From Cloacimonetes bacterium SCGC AAA252-N17 (GTDB lineage Bacteria > Cloacimonadota > Cloacimonadia > JGIOTU-2), in contig ASNI01000046.1 of the NCBI GenBank assembly GCA_000404785.1, positions 1 to 19,601 of the forward strand: a stretch of DNA of 19,601 nt, read 5' to 3'. The notes beneath the pieces were generated by a model. It worked only from the letters and a program-made list of their open reading frames with translations. It was not told the DNA's origin and searched no databases. Shown piece by piece: positions 1 to 7,796 of the stretch. Positions within the stretch are counted from its first letter, which is position 1. Every line of letters begins with the position of its first letter. The position numbers were made by a program, and so were the translations under genes.

Positions 1-50
1 TGAGCTTGTCGAAGGGTCTGTCCCACTTCGAGAACCTCAGTGTGACAGTG
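1..50. repeat. Imperfect palindromic intergenic repeat (cut by window edge)
   Basis: Positions 1-16 (TGAGCTTGTCGAAGGG) and 24-39 (CACTTCGAGAACCTCA) form an imperfect inverted repeat with a short loop, followed by a GTGTGACAG tail. The arm, read in reverse as CTTCGACAAGCTCA, resembles a short palindromic repeat that occurs between genes in many unrelated bacterial genomes. Its role is unknown. The left boundary lies outside the window, so its full length cannot be given. It is not coding in any convincing frame. Confidence 0.5.
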
Positions 51-235
51 CTTTTAACTATTATGGTTATTTCTTACTTTTACTATTTATACGGATGATA
101 TTCAATAAGTTTTCCTTAAAGTGTCATGAATATGAAAAATTTTGGGGGTATGCCAAGTATCGAGTGTAATTCTTGACACTGTATGAACCCGAAAAAAAAG
201 AGAGACACATCCTCATTTGGTAGGATGATTTTTTT

Positions 236-241
236 AGGAGG
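236..241 (+). promoter_or_regulatory. Shine-Dalgarno site that sets the start of the first gene
   Basis: AGGAGG lies four bases before the ATG at 246. The in-frame ATG codons further upstream (183 and 225) lack a properly spaced purine-rich site, so 246 is the better start. Confidence 0.7.
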
Positions 242-245
242 ATAC

Positions 246-1799
246 ATGTCAATATCGATTGCTCCAGATGGAACTGAATATCCATTTCCAACTCAGGAAG
301 AGGACAAGCAGGAATTTGAAATCCTCAAAACTCTTTCGGAAGAAGAAAGAAAAAAGGGGAGGAAGATCGTTGTTGTACAGGGTATGGGATTCGTTGGCTC
401 GGTTATGGCTGCAGTGGTTGCAGATGCCGAAGATAAAAAGGGAGAGCCATTGTATTTTGTTCATGGCAACGACCTTGTTTCACGTCGATCGTATTGGAAA
501 ATTCCTGTTATAAATAGCGGAAAACCGCCAGTGAATGCGGATGATCCGGAAATCCCGGAAAATTTTCCACGTTGTGTAAACAAGAAGAAAACACTTCGTG
601 CCACCTGGCATCCAAAAGTATTTACTTTTGCAGATATTGTTGTAGTAGATATTCAACTGGATGCGCAAAAACCAGAGCTTGGACAGGCAGAAGAAGGATA
701 TTGTGACCTTAATGCCTTCAAGGAAGGGATGAGAACAATTGGAAGAAGCATCAAACCCGAGTGCCTGATACTTATTGAAACAACTGTTCCGCCGGGCACT
801 TCAGAGAAAATAGTCAAACCTGTGATTGAAGAGGAATTCACAAAGAGAGGAATCGATGTAGAAAAATTTCCTCCTCTTATAGCCCATTCCTATGAGCGTG
901 TAATGCCCGGTTCAAAATATGTAAGCTCTATTAGAAATTATTGGAGAACTTTTTCCAGCATTAACGAGAAAGCAGCTTATCTTGCTGAAGAATTTCTCAC
1001 AAATGTGCTCGACACAGAACATTTTCCGATCTGCCGATTGGGGCATACCAACGCTTCAGAAATGGCAAAAGTGCTTGAAAATTCATACCGCGCTACAAAT
1101 ATTGCACTGATGTTCGAGTGGGCGAAACTCGCTGAAAACATCGGGGTGAACCTTTTTGATGTGATCAAATCAATTAAAGTTCGTGAGGGTACTCATGATA
1201 ATATGCTGCGTCCAAGTTTGGGTGTTGGAGGTTATTGCCTTACAAAGGATCCTGTACTTGCGAATTGGGCTGCTGAAGCGCTTTTTGGTTTGGAGAATAA
1301 ACTTCCAATGGCTGTAAGTGCTGTAAATATAAATGACCTGATGCCCATGCATACGATTGAGATAATCGAGGAGGCATGTCCTTCTCTTCAGGATAAACGT
1401 ATTGCTATACTCGGTGTTTCATACCTGCAGAATGTAGCTGATACAAGGCATTCCTCAACAAAACTTCTCTGGGAGCATCTCATGGAAAAAGATGCGATCA
1501 TTTCTGTACACGATCCCCTTGTAGAAGTGTGGCCAGAGCTTGGATATATGAGAATTGAGAAGGATTTGAGCAAAACCCTTTTTGATGCCGAGATCGTTGT
1601 GTTTGCAGTTGGTCATAAACCATATAAAGCCCTTGCACCTGAAGATGTTGTTCAAATGTGTGGAAGAAAACCACTGATCGTTGACTGCTCCAATTTTTTA
1701 ACTGATGAAAAGATCATGAAGTATATCGAGCTTGGATGCAACGTGATTGGCGTTGGTAAAGGGCATATCAAGAATCTCAAAAAGAATATAAAGAAATAA
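246..1799 (+). CDS. Nucleotide-sugar dehydrogenase (UDP-glucose/GDP-mannose dehydrogenase family), divergent
   Basis: A 517-residue protein when started at 246; an in-frame start at 183 would add 21 residues but lacks a ribosome site. Family members oxidise the C6 alcohol of a UDP- or GDP-sugar to a uronate in two NAD-dependent steps. Visible features are the Rossmann GMGFVG at residues 46-51, ETTVPPGT at about 178-185, the helix with Lys275 and Asn279 (AKVLEN), and the catalytic loop GGYCLTKD with Cys331 and Lys334. The usual loop is GGxCLPKD, so Thr replaces Pro. The C-terminal GxxFKxNTDDxR-type motif appears as GVSYLQNVADTR and lacks the usual Lys. The protein is longer than the usual 430-450 residues, with an N-terminal extension before the Rossmann fold. 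It is followed after 14 bases by an iron-sulfur oxidoreductase, so the two are probably co-transcribed. Family assignment is firm; the substrate is unknown and might not be a standard UDP-sugar. Confidence 0.85.
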   Translation: MSISIAPDGTEYPFPTQEEDKQEFEILKTLSEEERKKGRKIVVVQGMGFVGSVMAAVVADAEDKKGEPLYFVHGNDLVSRRSYWKIPVINSGKPPVNADDPEIPENFPRCVNKKKTLRATWHPKVFTFADIVVVDIQLDAQKPELGQAEEGYCDLNAFKEGMRTIGRSIKPECLILIETTVPPGTSEKIVKPVIEEEFTKRGIDVEKFPPLIAHSYERVMPGSKYVSSIRNYWRTFSSINEKAAYLAEEFLTNVLDTEHFPICRLGHTNASEMAKVLENSYRATNIALMFEWAKLAENIGVNLFDVIKSIKVREGTHDNMLRPSLGVGGYCLTKDPVLANWAAEALFGLENKLPMAVSAVNINDLMPMHTIEIIEEACPSLQDKRIAILGVSYLQNVADTRHSSTKLLWEHLMEKDAIISVHDPLVEVWPELGYMRIEKDLSKTLFDAEIVVFAVGHKPYKALAPEDVVQMCGRKPLIVDCSNFLTDEKIMKYIELGCNVIGVGKGHIKNLKKNIKK

Positions 1800-1813
1800 T
1801 TGTTGGACTTAAA

Positions 1814-3883
1814 ATGGCAGAAACTTATCGAATAAAAGAACATCCTATTCTTGAAATAAAAGAGAGAAAGGCAATTCCTTTTTATTGGAACGATCAAAAG
1901 CTGTATGCTCAAGAAGGTGAAATGATCGCTTCTGCATTGTTTGCTCATGGAATACATGTTTTTGGTCATCATGTGAAAGATGACAGTCCTCAAGGGATAT
2001 TCTGTGCAAATGGTCAATGTGCACAGTGTACAGTAATTGCAAACGGAATTCCGGTAAAATCCTGCATGATACCTGTGGCAGAAAACATGATCGTTCAAAG
2101 CTGTGAGGGGCTTCCTGAATTGCCGGAAGTGAATGAAAGTCCATCTTTTGATCCAATAGAGGAATATGAAACTGATGTTCTTATAATTGGTGGAGGACCA
2201 TCCGGATTATCTGCTGCGATCGAATTATCCAAAAACAATGTGCCGCTCATTTTAGTTGACGATAAGTCAGAACTTGGTGGGAAACTGGTGCTTCAAACAC
2301 ACAAATTTTTTGGTTCGATAAAAAATTGTTATGCCGGAACACGGGGAATAGATATCGCCAAAATATTATCCGAAGAACTGCTGAAATATGATACCGCAAC
2401 AGTATGGACGAACAGCACTGCGGTTTATGTATTCAGCGATAAAAAAGTAGGAATTCTAAAAGATAATACCTATTTGCTCATCAAGCCCAAAATCTTGTTA
2501 AATGCAGCCGGCGCTCGCGAAAAAATGCTGGTTTTCCCTGGTAATACTTTGTCGGGTGTGTATGGAGCAGGAGCATTTCAGACACTGGTAAACAGAGATA
2601 TGGTTATTCCTTCTAAGAGAATTTTCATTATTGGCGGTGGAAATGTTGGACTGATTGCCGGTTACCATGCATTACAAGCCGGTATTCAAGTGGCGGGACT
2701 GGCAGAAGCGATGCCTGAATGCGGCGGTTATAAGGTTCATAAAGACAAGCTTCAACGCCTTGGTGTACCTATTTATACTTCGCATACAATTCTTTCTGCG
2801 AATGGCAGAGATGAGGTTGAATCCATAACTATCGCAGAGGTTGATAAAAAATTTAAACCAATTTCCGGCACTGAGAAAACCATTGCTTGCGACACGATTC
2901 TTATCGCAGTGGGTCTCAATCCAATCAATGAATTTCATAAAGAAGCTGAGGAAGCAGGAATGGAAGTTTTCTCCACCGGTGATGCGGAAGAGATCGCTGA
3001 AGCTTCATCAGCAATGTTCAACGGAAAAATTATGGGCATCAAAATTGCAAAAGCATTAAATCGATCTTCAGAAAAAATTCCTGAGGAGTGGAGCAAAAAA
3101 GCAGAAATCTTAAAGAGTCCACCACAAAAGACTTTACCTTACAAACTTCCCAAATCAGAAGAAGGTGTATTTCCGGTATTTCATTGTGTCCAGGAAATTC
3201 CGTGTAATCCATGCGCATCTGTCTGTCCGCTTGATCAGATAAAGATTGAAGATGATAGCTTGCTCGGCTTGCCAACTTTTGAAGGAAAGTGTACCGGTTG
3301 CATGCAATGCCTTACTGTATGCCCCGCACTGGCGATCACGCTGGTAGATTATAGGAAGGATTCGCATTTCCCGACGGTTTCGATTCCATATGAAGTTGGA
3401 AATCATCCAATCGAATCCGGGCAACCAATTCATGTTGTTGATATTGATGGTGACCTCCTCGACGAGCTTCATGTGGTAAAGGTTCGTGATACAAAAACTA
3501 AAACCCAGATCATACAGGTGAAAGCTCCTTCACATGTTGCAAAAAAGATCGCAGGTATTCGGATTCAGGAACTCGTTGTTTCCGAAGTGAGGGAAAATCC
3601 GCTGCTGGATACTATTGATGACAGTGTCATTGTTTGCCGGTGTGAACGGGTTACTGCGGGTGAGATCCGAAAATGGATTCGCAAGGGGATAACCGATATG
3701 AACCAGCTCAAGCAGCTTACACGTGCTGGTATGGGCGCATGCGGAGGAAAGACTTGCGAAATTCTCATTTTACGAATGTATCAAGAAGAAGGATATGCTT
3801 TGCAGGATATTACCTTAAACACTCGCCGTCCATTATACGTTGAAGTTCCACTTGAAATCCTTTCTGCAATGAAGGAAAAGTAG
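1814..3883 (+). CDS. Fused [2Fe-2S]/FAD/NAD/ferredoxin/BFD oxidoreductase subunit (sarcosine/proline/opine dehydrogenase alpha-like)
   Basis: A 689-residue multidomain electron-transfer subunit. In order: an HcnA/SoxA-like [2Fe-2S] domain with Cys64, Cys69, Cys72 and Cys84; an FAD fold with GGGPSG at 126-131; an NAD(P) fold with GGGNVG at 274-279 and a second FAD motif near STGD 387-390; an 8-Cys ferredoxin insert with Cys458, 464, 467, 471 and Cys493, 496, 499, 503; and a C-terminal BFD-like [2Fe-2S] domain with Cys608, 610, 643 and 648. In related archaeal dye-linked L-proline dehydrogenases and bacterial sarcosine or opine oxidases, these parts are often separate subunits and pass electrons from an amine-oxidising FAD partner to NAD or a carrier. 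The next gene, six bases downstream, encodes such a partner. It is probably a cytoplasmic or membrane-associated amine/amino-acid dehydrogenase. The substrate cannot be read from sequence. The ribosome site before ATG 1814 is weak (GGA), consistent with coupling to the upstream gene. Confidence 0.88.
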   Translation: MAETYRIKEHPILEIKERKAIPFYWNDQKLYAQEGEMIASALFAHGIHVFGHHVKDDSPQGIFCANGQCAQCTVIANGIPVKSCMIPVAENMIVQSCEGLPELPEVNESPSFDPIEEYETDVLIIGGGPSGLSAAIELSKNNVPLILVDDKSELGGKLVLQTHKFFGSIKNCYAGTRGIDIAKILSEELLKYDTATVWTNSTAVYVFSDKKVGILKDNTYLLIKPKILLNAAGAREKMLVFPGNTLSGVYGAGAFQTLVNRDMVIPSKRIFIIGGGNVGLIAGYHALQAGIQVAGLAEAMPECGGYKVHKDKLQRLGVPIYTSHTILSANGRDEVESITIAEVDKKFKPISGTEKTIACDTILIAVGLNPINEFHKEAEEAGMEVFSTGDAEEIAEASSAMFNGKIMGIKIAKALNRSSEKIPEEWSKKAEILKSPPQKTLPYKLPKSEEGVFPVFHCVQEIPCNPCASVCPLDQIKIEDDSLLGLPTFEGKCTGCMQCLTVCPALAITLVDYRKDSHFPTVSIPYEVGNHPIESGQPIHVVDIDGDLLDELHVVKVRDTKTKTQIIQVKAPSHVAKKIAGIRIQELVVSEVRENPLLDTIDDSVIVCRCERVTAGEIRKWIRKGITDMNQLKQLTRAGMGACGGKTCEILILRMYQEEGYALQDITLNTRRPLYVEVPLEILSAMKEK

Positions 3884-3889
3884 GATCGT

Positions 3890-5041
3890 ATGAATAAAAA
3901 TTTTGATATCATTATCATTGGCGCCGGCTCTGTAGGAGTTCCTATCGCTTTATTTCTTGCTGAAGATCATTTCTCTGTACTTGTTATCGAAAGTCTTGCT
4001 TCACCGGGACAAGGTCAGAATAAAAAAGCAATTGGGGGCATCCGTGCAACTCATTCCGATAAAGCAAAGATCCATATTTCGATAGAAGCAATAGACGTAT
4101 TCTCTACTTGGAAAGAAAAATATGGCGACGATATCGAATGGCGGTCCAATGGCTACTCTTTTCTTGCATATACTAGTGAGCATGAGAAGATGCTCAAAGA
4201 CCTATTAAAAATCCAAAAAAGTTATGGTTTGAATATTGATTGGATATCGGCTGAAGAATTCCTTAAAATAGCCCCAGGAGTTAATCCTGATGGTTTGAGA
4301 GGTTCGACTTTCTCTCCTGATGATGGCAGTGCGTCGCCTTATCTTGCACTCAATTATTTTTATTTTAAGAGTATGGAATACGGTGCATCCTATATTTTCA
4401 ATGAGGAAGTAACAGGGATTCAAAAAAAGAGCAACGAATTTTTAATTCACACAAATAAAGGAAATTCCTTTTCAGCACAAAATGTAATTAATGTTGCAGG
4501 AAATAATGCAAATCACATTGGTAAAATGGTCGGCTTAGATATACCGGTTGTACCGGATAGTCATGAGGGTGGTATTACTGATGCGGTTCAGCACTTCTTT
4601 GACCCTATGATCGTTGACCTCCGACCCGCTAAGAATTCAAAAAATTACTATTTCTATCAGCGTCCTGAAGGACAGGTTATTTTCTGCATAACTCCAGAAC
4701 CTCCAATTGTCGGTACAGACAGCAGGGCGACATCTGTTTTTCTTCCTCAAGTAGCCCAGAGAATGCTGGAACTCTTTCCTCGTTTGAAGAATTTGAAAGT
4801 ACGCAGAACATGGCGGGGACAATACCCTGCAACACCTGATGGTTTTCCCATACTTGGAGAGACCGAAGTGGATGGCTTTTACCTAGCTGTCGGTATGTGC
4901 GGACAGGGATTTATGCTGGGACCCGGAATAGGAAAATTACTTACACGTTTATTTACAAATTCGCTTTCAGGAGACGATAAAGATAACCTGAAATCTCTCA
5001 GTTTATACAGAGATTTTGGGGTTGAAGAAAAATTTAAATAG
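3890..5041 (+). CDS. FAD-dependent amine/amino-acid dehydrogenase catalytic subunit (DadA/SoxB/DAO family)
   Basis: A 383-residue protein of the D-amino-acid oxidase superfamily, close in layout to sarcosine oxidase beta, the catalytic subunit of dye-linked L-proline dehydrogenase, and D-amino-acid dehydrogenases. The N-terminal dinucleotide fold has GAGSVG at residues 11-16, GGIR at 49-52 is typical of the SoxB/proline dehydrogenase branch, and the C-terminal TPDGFPILG followed by GMCGQGFMLGPG (about 315-346) is the family FAD-closing region. It starts six bases after the stop of the multidomain alpha subunit, with GGAT before ATG, so the two products very likely form a complex in which this one strips two electrons from the C-N bond of an amine or amino acid. 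Candidates are sarcosine, proline, glycine or an opine; the sequence does not decide. No signal peptide is seen, so it should act at the cytoplasmic side. Confidence 0.88.
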   Translation: MNKNFDIIIIGAGSVGVPIALFLAEDHFSVLVIESLASPGQGQNKKAIGGIRATHSDKAKIHISIEAIDVFSTWKEKYGDDIEWRSNGYSFLAYTSEHEKMLKDLLKIQKSYGLNIDWISAEEFLKIAPGVNPDGLRGSTFSPDDGSASPYLALNYFYFKSMEYGASYIFNEEVTGIQKKSNEFLIHTNKGNSFSAQNVINVAGNNANHIGKMVGLDIPVVPDSHEGGITDAVQHFFDPMIVDLRPAKNSKNYYFYQRPEGQVIFCITPEPPIVGTDSRATSVFLPQVAQRMLELFPRLKNLKVRRTWRGQYPATPDGFPILGETEVDGFYLAVGMCGQGFMLGPGIGKLLTRLFTNSLSGDDKDNLKSLSLYRDFGVEEKFK

Positions 5042-5261
5042 AGCTATATTTTATAGCAAATTCTATGCCCAAAATCCTATGAGCAAATGAGGGTTTTTCC
5101 CCTAAGTTACTGCTATATAAGAAGTTCTATTTTGGTGAGAGAAAAAAATATTATGCACCTCACACAAATTTAGTAAAAATTCATAACTTACATAATAGAA
5201 GCTAATTAGCAACCAGATGGTGATGGAATTGTGAGTTATCCACAAGTTGTGCACAGGAAAA
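5042..5261. other. Gene-free convergent intergenic gap, AT-rich with small palindromes
   Basis: This lies between the stop codons of a rightward and a leftward operon. It contains a small AT hairpin, GCTATA/TATAGC, at 5043-5057 just after the stop; a weak AGGG/CCCT inverted repeat near 5089; the perfect palindrome GCTAATTAGC at 5201-5210; and the DnaA-box-like pair described separately. None of the hairpins is followed by a convincing T-run, so no intrinsic terminator is called. No open frame of credible composition is present. Confidence 0.6.
5236..5255 (+). promoter_or_regulatory. Pair of tandem DnaA-box-like sites
   Basis: TTATCCACA at 5236-5244 is an exact match to the classical DnaA box. 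TTGTGCACA at 5247-5255, in the same direction and two bases away, fits the relaxed form TT(A/G)TNCACA. The pair has an 11-base period, about one helical turn, and sits beside an AT-rich stretch at about 5140-5215. Both flanking operons point towards it, which is not the gene polarity expected at a chromosomal origin. A titration or regulatory site, or chance, must be considered. Confidence 0.35.
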
Positions 5262-7001
5262 TCAGCGGATAACAGCCAGTTTAATTGTCGCTATCGTGTT
5301 ACCTGATTTGAGTAGACAAAAATAGATGCCTGAAGAGACATTATCCGGAATGTAATTCACCTCTATCGTTTGTTCTGTAGTGTCATCAATTTTAATCTTA
5401 TCAACCAACTCACATGCAAGGTTATAAATATATATAGCAGCATCTGTCAGATTATCATTTGAAATAATGAATTTCCCAATATTATTCTCATTTATATTAT
5501 AGGGATTTGGATAATATTTGAATATGTTTTCATTAGATACAAAATGCGAGGTTGTGCCAGAAGATGTGTTCCCAAACTCATCAATTACCCGAAGTTTGAA
5601 TTCATAGTTACCTGTTTCAAACTTGGAGGAATAACTTGTCGCATGAGTGATCGTTGAATCCTGTATCTGGATGAAGCTTGTGTCTGGACTTGTTTTATAG
5701 TATAATTTATAAGACAAATCTGTAGTAGCGAAAACTTCCCATGAGAAATTTACGATTTCACTTACTGATGATATAGCAAACTCTTCAATAATGGGCTTAT
5801 CTGAAAAATTACCTATATAGTAGCTGAGGAATCTATCCCATTCAGTAAGGTCGTTGAAGTCTAAGTTGTAATAGAGTTCCCAATTGAAACAATTCATATT
5901 TGGAGGAAAATATACGCTCATTCTTCCCAGGTCTGGATAAAGAATATCCTGGTAAAGCGCACTGTATGCGATAGTCATTGAATCTACCAAAGAAGCAATA
6001 TCTTCTGCTGCTGTTTGCACATCTTTATTAAGAAAAGCAACTTCGTCGAAGAATTCCCAAAGATCTAAATTATTTCCGTTGATTTGAAAACAGTTGCTGC
6101 AGGCATCATGGTAAAGATCACTATAAACAGTATCAGAGTAGGTTCTTGTAAATTCTTTGAGTGTGTTTAAATAAGATGAATAACTATTCATTTCAATAGC
6201 TGAAAAAGCAATTGTGGATCCATACTGACAGTGTGTAGTGTACGAGTTTATGTACCGGTTCACGAGTTCTTCAGAAAGTTCAACTGCAGAACAGGATGGA
6301 TTGTCCACGATATAGTTAAAGAGCCCATATTGAGAACACGCAGTACCGGATTCAGCTCCATAAAATATACCATCCGCTGGGACTGTAAATTCTGAGCCGG
6401 CGACAATATCACAGTATTCATAAATTTCTGTAATTACTTCTGTTGTCTGCATAAGGCACGCATCGAAAGCGAGAATATCTATTGGATAATCTATTGTGGA
6501 AATTGCCTGTTTCAGTTCACCTTCCGAGACATTCATTCTATCACCAAAATAAGTATCAGAGCAAACCCATTTCACAAGATCATTATCTTTAGTCCAGCCA
6601 TTACCATGATCCCAGATGATGAGCATCCTCTTTTGTGAGGGAGCATAGTCAAATCCCCAGTTTGCAAAATCCGAAAGAGTTTGAGGGGCTGCGGAATTGA
6701 TTTCACCGAGGTCATCCAACAGAATCGAACCTATCGAATCCGGATTATTATCATGACGTATCAAATATCTTCGGCTGGTTGTGAAATAGGGGGGGTAATT
6801 CGGATCATTTAATGGGTCAACCTGTATGATAAAAGTCACAGAATCGTTATCCTCAACAGTTTCCATTTCATTGATGTCAATAAAGGATTGCTGGCTCAAA
6901 CTGTTATCCGCAGCCAGATAGACGAGTACAGTCCATTCGTTTTCTGCGATCAAGGATGTACAGAGAAGGATAAACAAGAAAAATAGAACCGTGCTTCTCA
7001 T
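5262..7001 (-). CDS. Secreted clostripain-family (C11) cysteine peptidase with T9SS-like C-terminal sorting domain
   Basis: A 579-residue protein when started at ATG 7001; an in-frame GTG at 7022 adds seven residues and overlaps the upstream stop. The 7001 start gives a clean signal peptide (MRSTVL, a hydrophobic run, then ...SLIAEN) and has a weak GAACGAG nine bases upstream. In numbering from 7022, the catalytic dyad of the C11 (clostripain) clan is visible as DHGNGW with His139 and DACLM with Cys189. A fibronectin/Ig-like section follows the peptidase. The last 86 residues, from about 501, begin FKYYPNPYN, a type-A C-terminal sorting or FlgD-like Ig domain of the kind used by type IX secretion in FCB bacteria. 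It is therefore probably an exported, cell-surface protease, perhaps Arg- or Lys-specific like clostripain. It is the last gene of the inositol operon by position, but a functional link is not evident. Confidence 0.88.
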   Translation of the reverse strand: MRSTVLFFLFILLCTSLIAENEWTVLVYLAADNSLSQQSFIDINEMETVEDNDSVTFIIQVDPLNDPNYPPYFTTSRRYLIRHDNNPDSIGSILLDDLGEINSAAPQTLSDFANWGFDYAPSQKRMLIIWDHGNGWTKDNDLVKWVCSDTYFGDRMNVSEGELKQAISTIDYPIDILAFDACLMQTTEVITEIYEYCDIVAGSEFTVPADGIFYGAESGTACSQYGLFNYIVDNPSCSAVELSEELVNRYINSYTTHCQYGSTIAFSAIEMNSYSSYLNTLKEFTRTYSDTVYSDLYHDACSNCFQINGNNLDLWEFFDEVAFLNKDVQTAAEDIASLVDSMTIAYSALYQDILYPDLGRMSVYFPPNMNCFNWELYYNLDFNDLTEWDRFLSYYIGNFSDKPIIEEFAISSVSEIVNFSWEVFATTDLSYKLYYKTSPDTSFIQIQDSTITHATSYSSKFETGNYEFKLRVIDEFGNTSSGTTSHFVSNENIFKYYPNPYNINENNIGKFIISNDNLTDAAIYIYNLACELVDKIKIDDTTEQTIEVNYIPDNVSSGIYFCLLKSGNTIATIKLAVIR

Positions 7002-7015
7002 GATAATAGACTCGT

Positions 7016-7756
7016 TCAGCACTCAAGCAATAATTTGTTGAGAATTTTCTGCTGATCAAGCATCTCGGGAGTATCAATGTCGAGCCAGAGCTTATTACCG
7101 ATATCGAGTCCTTTCATCCTACCGGCATCGCAGAGTAAATTGCATGCATCAGAAAGAGAATCCTTACCTCCTGCAATAGATTTTTTTAAGTATTTAAAAA
7201 AGGAGAAGTGCAATTTGAAAATTCCTGTATCTATTGCCATGAAGTCGTGTAAGGTTTTTCCAAATTTGTTTATTTGATACACAGAATTATTGATTTTTAC
7301 TGCCTGTACTTTCATTCCGTCATCGATATCAGGTATTTTTTCAATTTTAAGATCGATTGCTAAAAGTGCTTCATCAGTTTTGATCTCAGTAGAAATAATC
7401 TGAGAGATAATTTCTTTGCTGAAAATATGGTCACTCATGAGAAGGACAAATTCATCTTTTTCTGACATGGCTTTTCTTGCACTGAGTACTGATATGCCAT
7501 TTGCTTCTTCCCATCGAGGATTATAGATGAATTGGATATTGATAGTTGTATCTTTGTACTGAGCTAAATATTCCTCGAGGAGTGCGCTTTTATATCCGGT
7601 TATTACTACAATATCGAAGATGCCATTAGCTATAATTTTTTCAATGATATCATCGATAATTCGTTTGCCATGCACGGTGATGAGTGTTTTTGGAATGCCT
7701 TGATGATAATCTTTTAATCGACTTCCACACCCAGCAGCAATAATAACAGCCTTCAT
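7016..7756 (-). CDS. CTP:inositol-1-phosphate cytidylyltransferase-like nucleotidyltransferase
   Basis: A 246-residue nucleotidyltransferase of the GT-A/RmlA-like fold. It has the N-terminal signature AAGCGSRL (residues 7-14) with Lys23, MSDH at 107-110 with metal-binding Asp109, AIDTGIF at 174-180 and WLDIDTPE at 224-231. MSDH plus the AIDTGIF and WxDxDTP pattern is that of the cytidylyltransferase half of the archaeal and thermophile bifunctional IPCT/DIPPS enzyme, which makes CDP-inositol from inositol-1-phosphate and CTP. This protein lacks the membrane CDP-alcohol phosphotransferase half. The gene 40 bases upstream encodes inositol-1-phosphate synthase, which strongly supports this substrate. 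Alternatives are a phosphocholine- or sugar-phosphate nucleotidyltransferase. The stop codon overlaps the alternative start of the C11 peptidase gene. The ribosome site before ATG is weak (GAG). Confidence 0.78.
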   Translation of the reverse strand: MKAVIIAAGCGSRLKDYHQGIPKTLITVHGKRIIDDIIEKIIANGIFDIVVITGYKSALLEEYLAQYKDTTINIQFIYNPRWEEANGISVLSARKAMSEKDEFVLLMSDHIFSKEIISQIISTEIKTDEALLAIDLKIEKIPDIDDGMKVQAVKINNSVYQINKFGKTLHDFMAIDTGIFKLHFSFFKYLKKSIAGGKDSLSDACNLLCDAGRMKGLDIGNKLWLDIDTPEMLDQQKILNKLLLEC

Positions 7757-7796
7757 TAGTTACTCATTTCTGATCATATCAGATAGCAAGGGCTGA

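Noticed and set aside
173..226. TTGACA at 173-178 as the -35 of the first operon
   Set aside because: No reasonable -10 hexamer at 16-18 bases; the nearest candidate, TAGGAT, is over 40 bases away.
183..245. Longer N-terminus of the first gene from ATG 183
   Set aside because: It lacks a ribosome site, and the extra 21 residues look like translated leader, whereas ATG 246 follows AGGAGG.
1652..2156. Antisense open frames of 100-150 codons opposite the first two genes
   Set aside because: They lie opposite well-supported conserved proteins, with Cys/His/Phe-rich compositions typical of shadow frames and no motifs.
5180..5205. dif-like XerCD site (reverse strand TATTATGTAAGTT)
   Set aside because: Only part of one arm resembles a dif half-site, and no matching second arm at the right spacing was found.
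5140..5255. Chromosomal replication origin
   Set aside because: Only two DnaA-box-like sites, no dnaA, dnaN, gyrB or gidA nearby, and the genes on both sides run towards the site, opposite to what is usual at an origin. Kept only as a lower-interest site.
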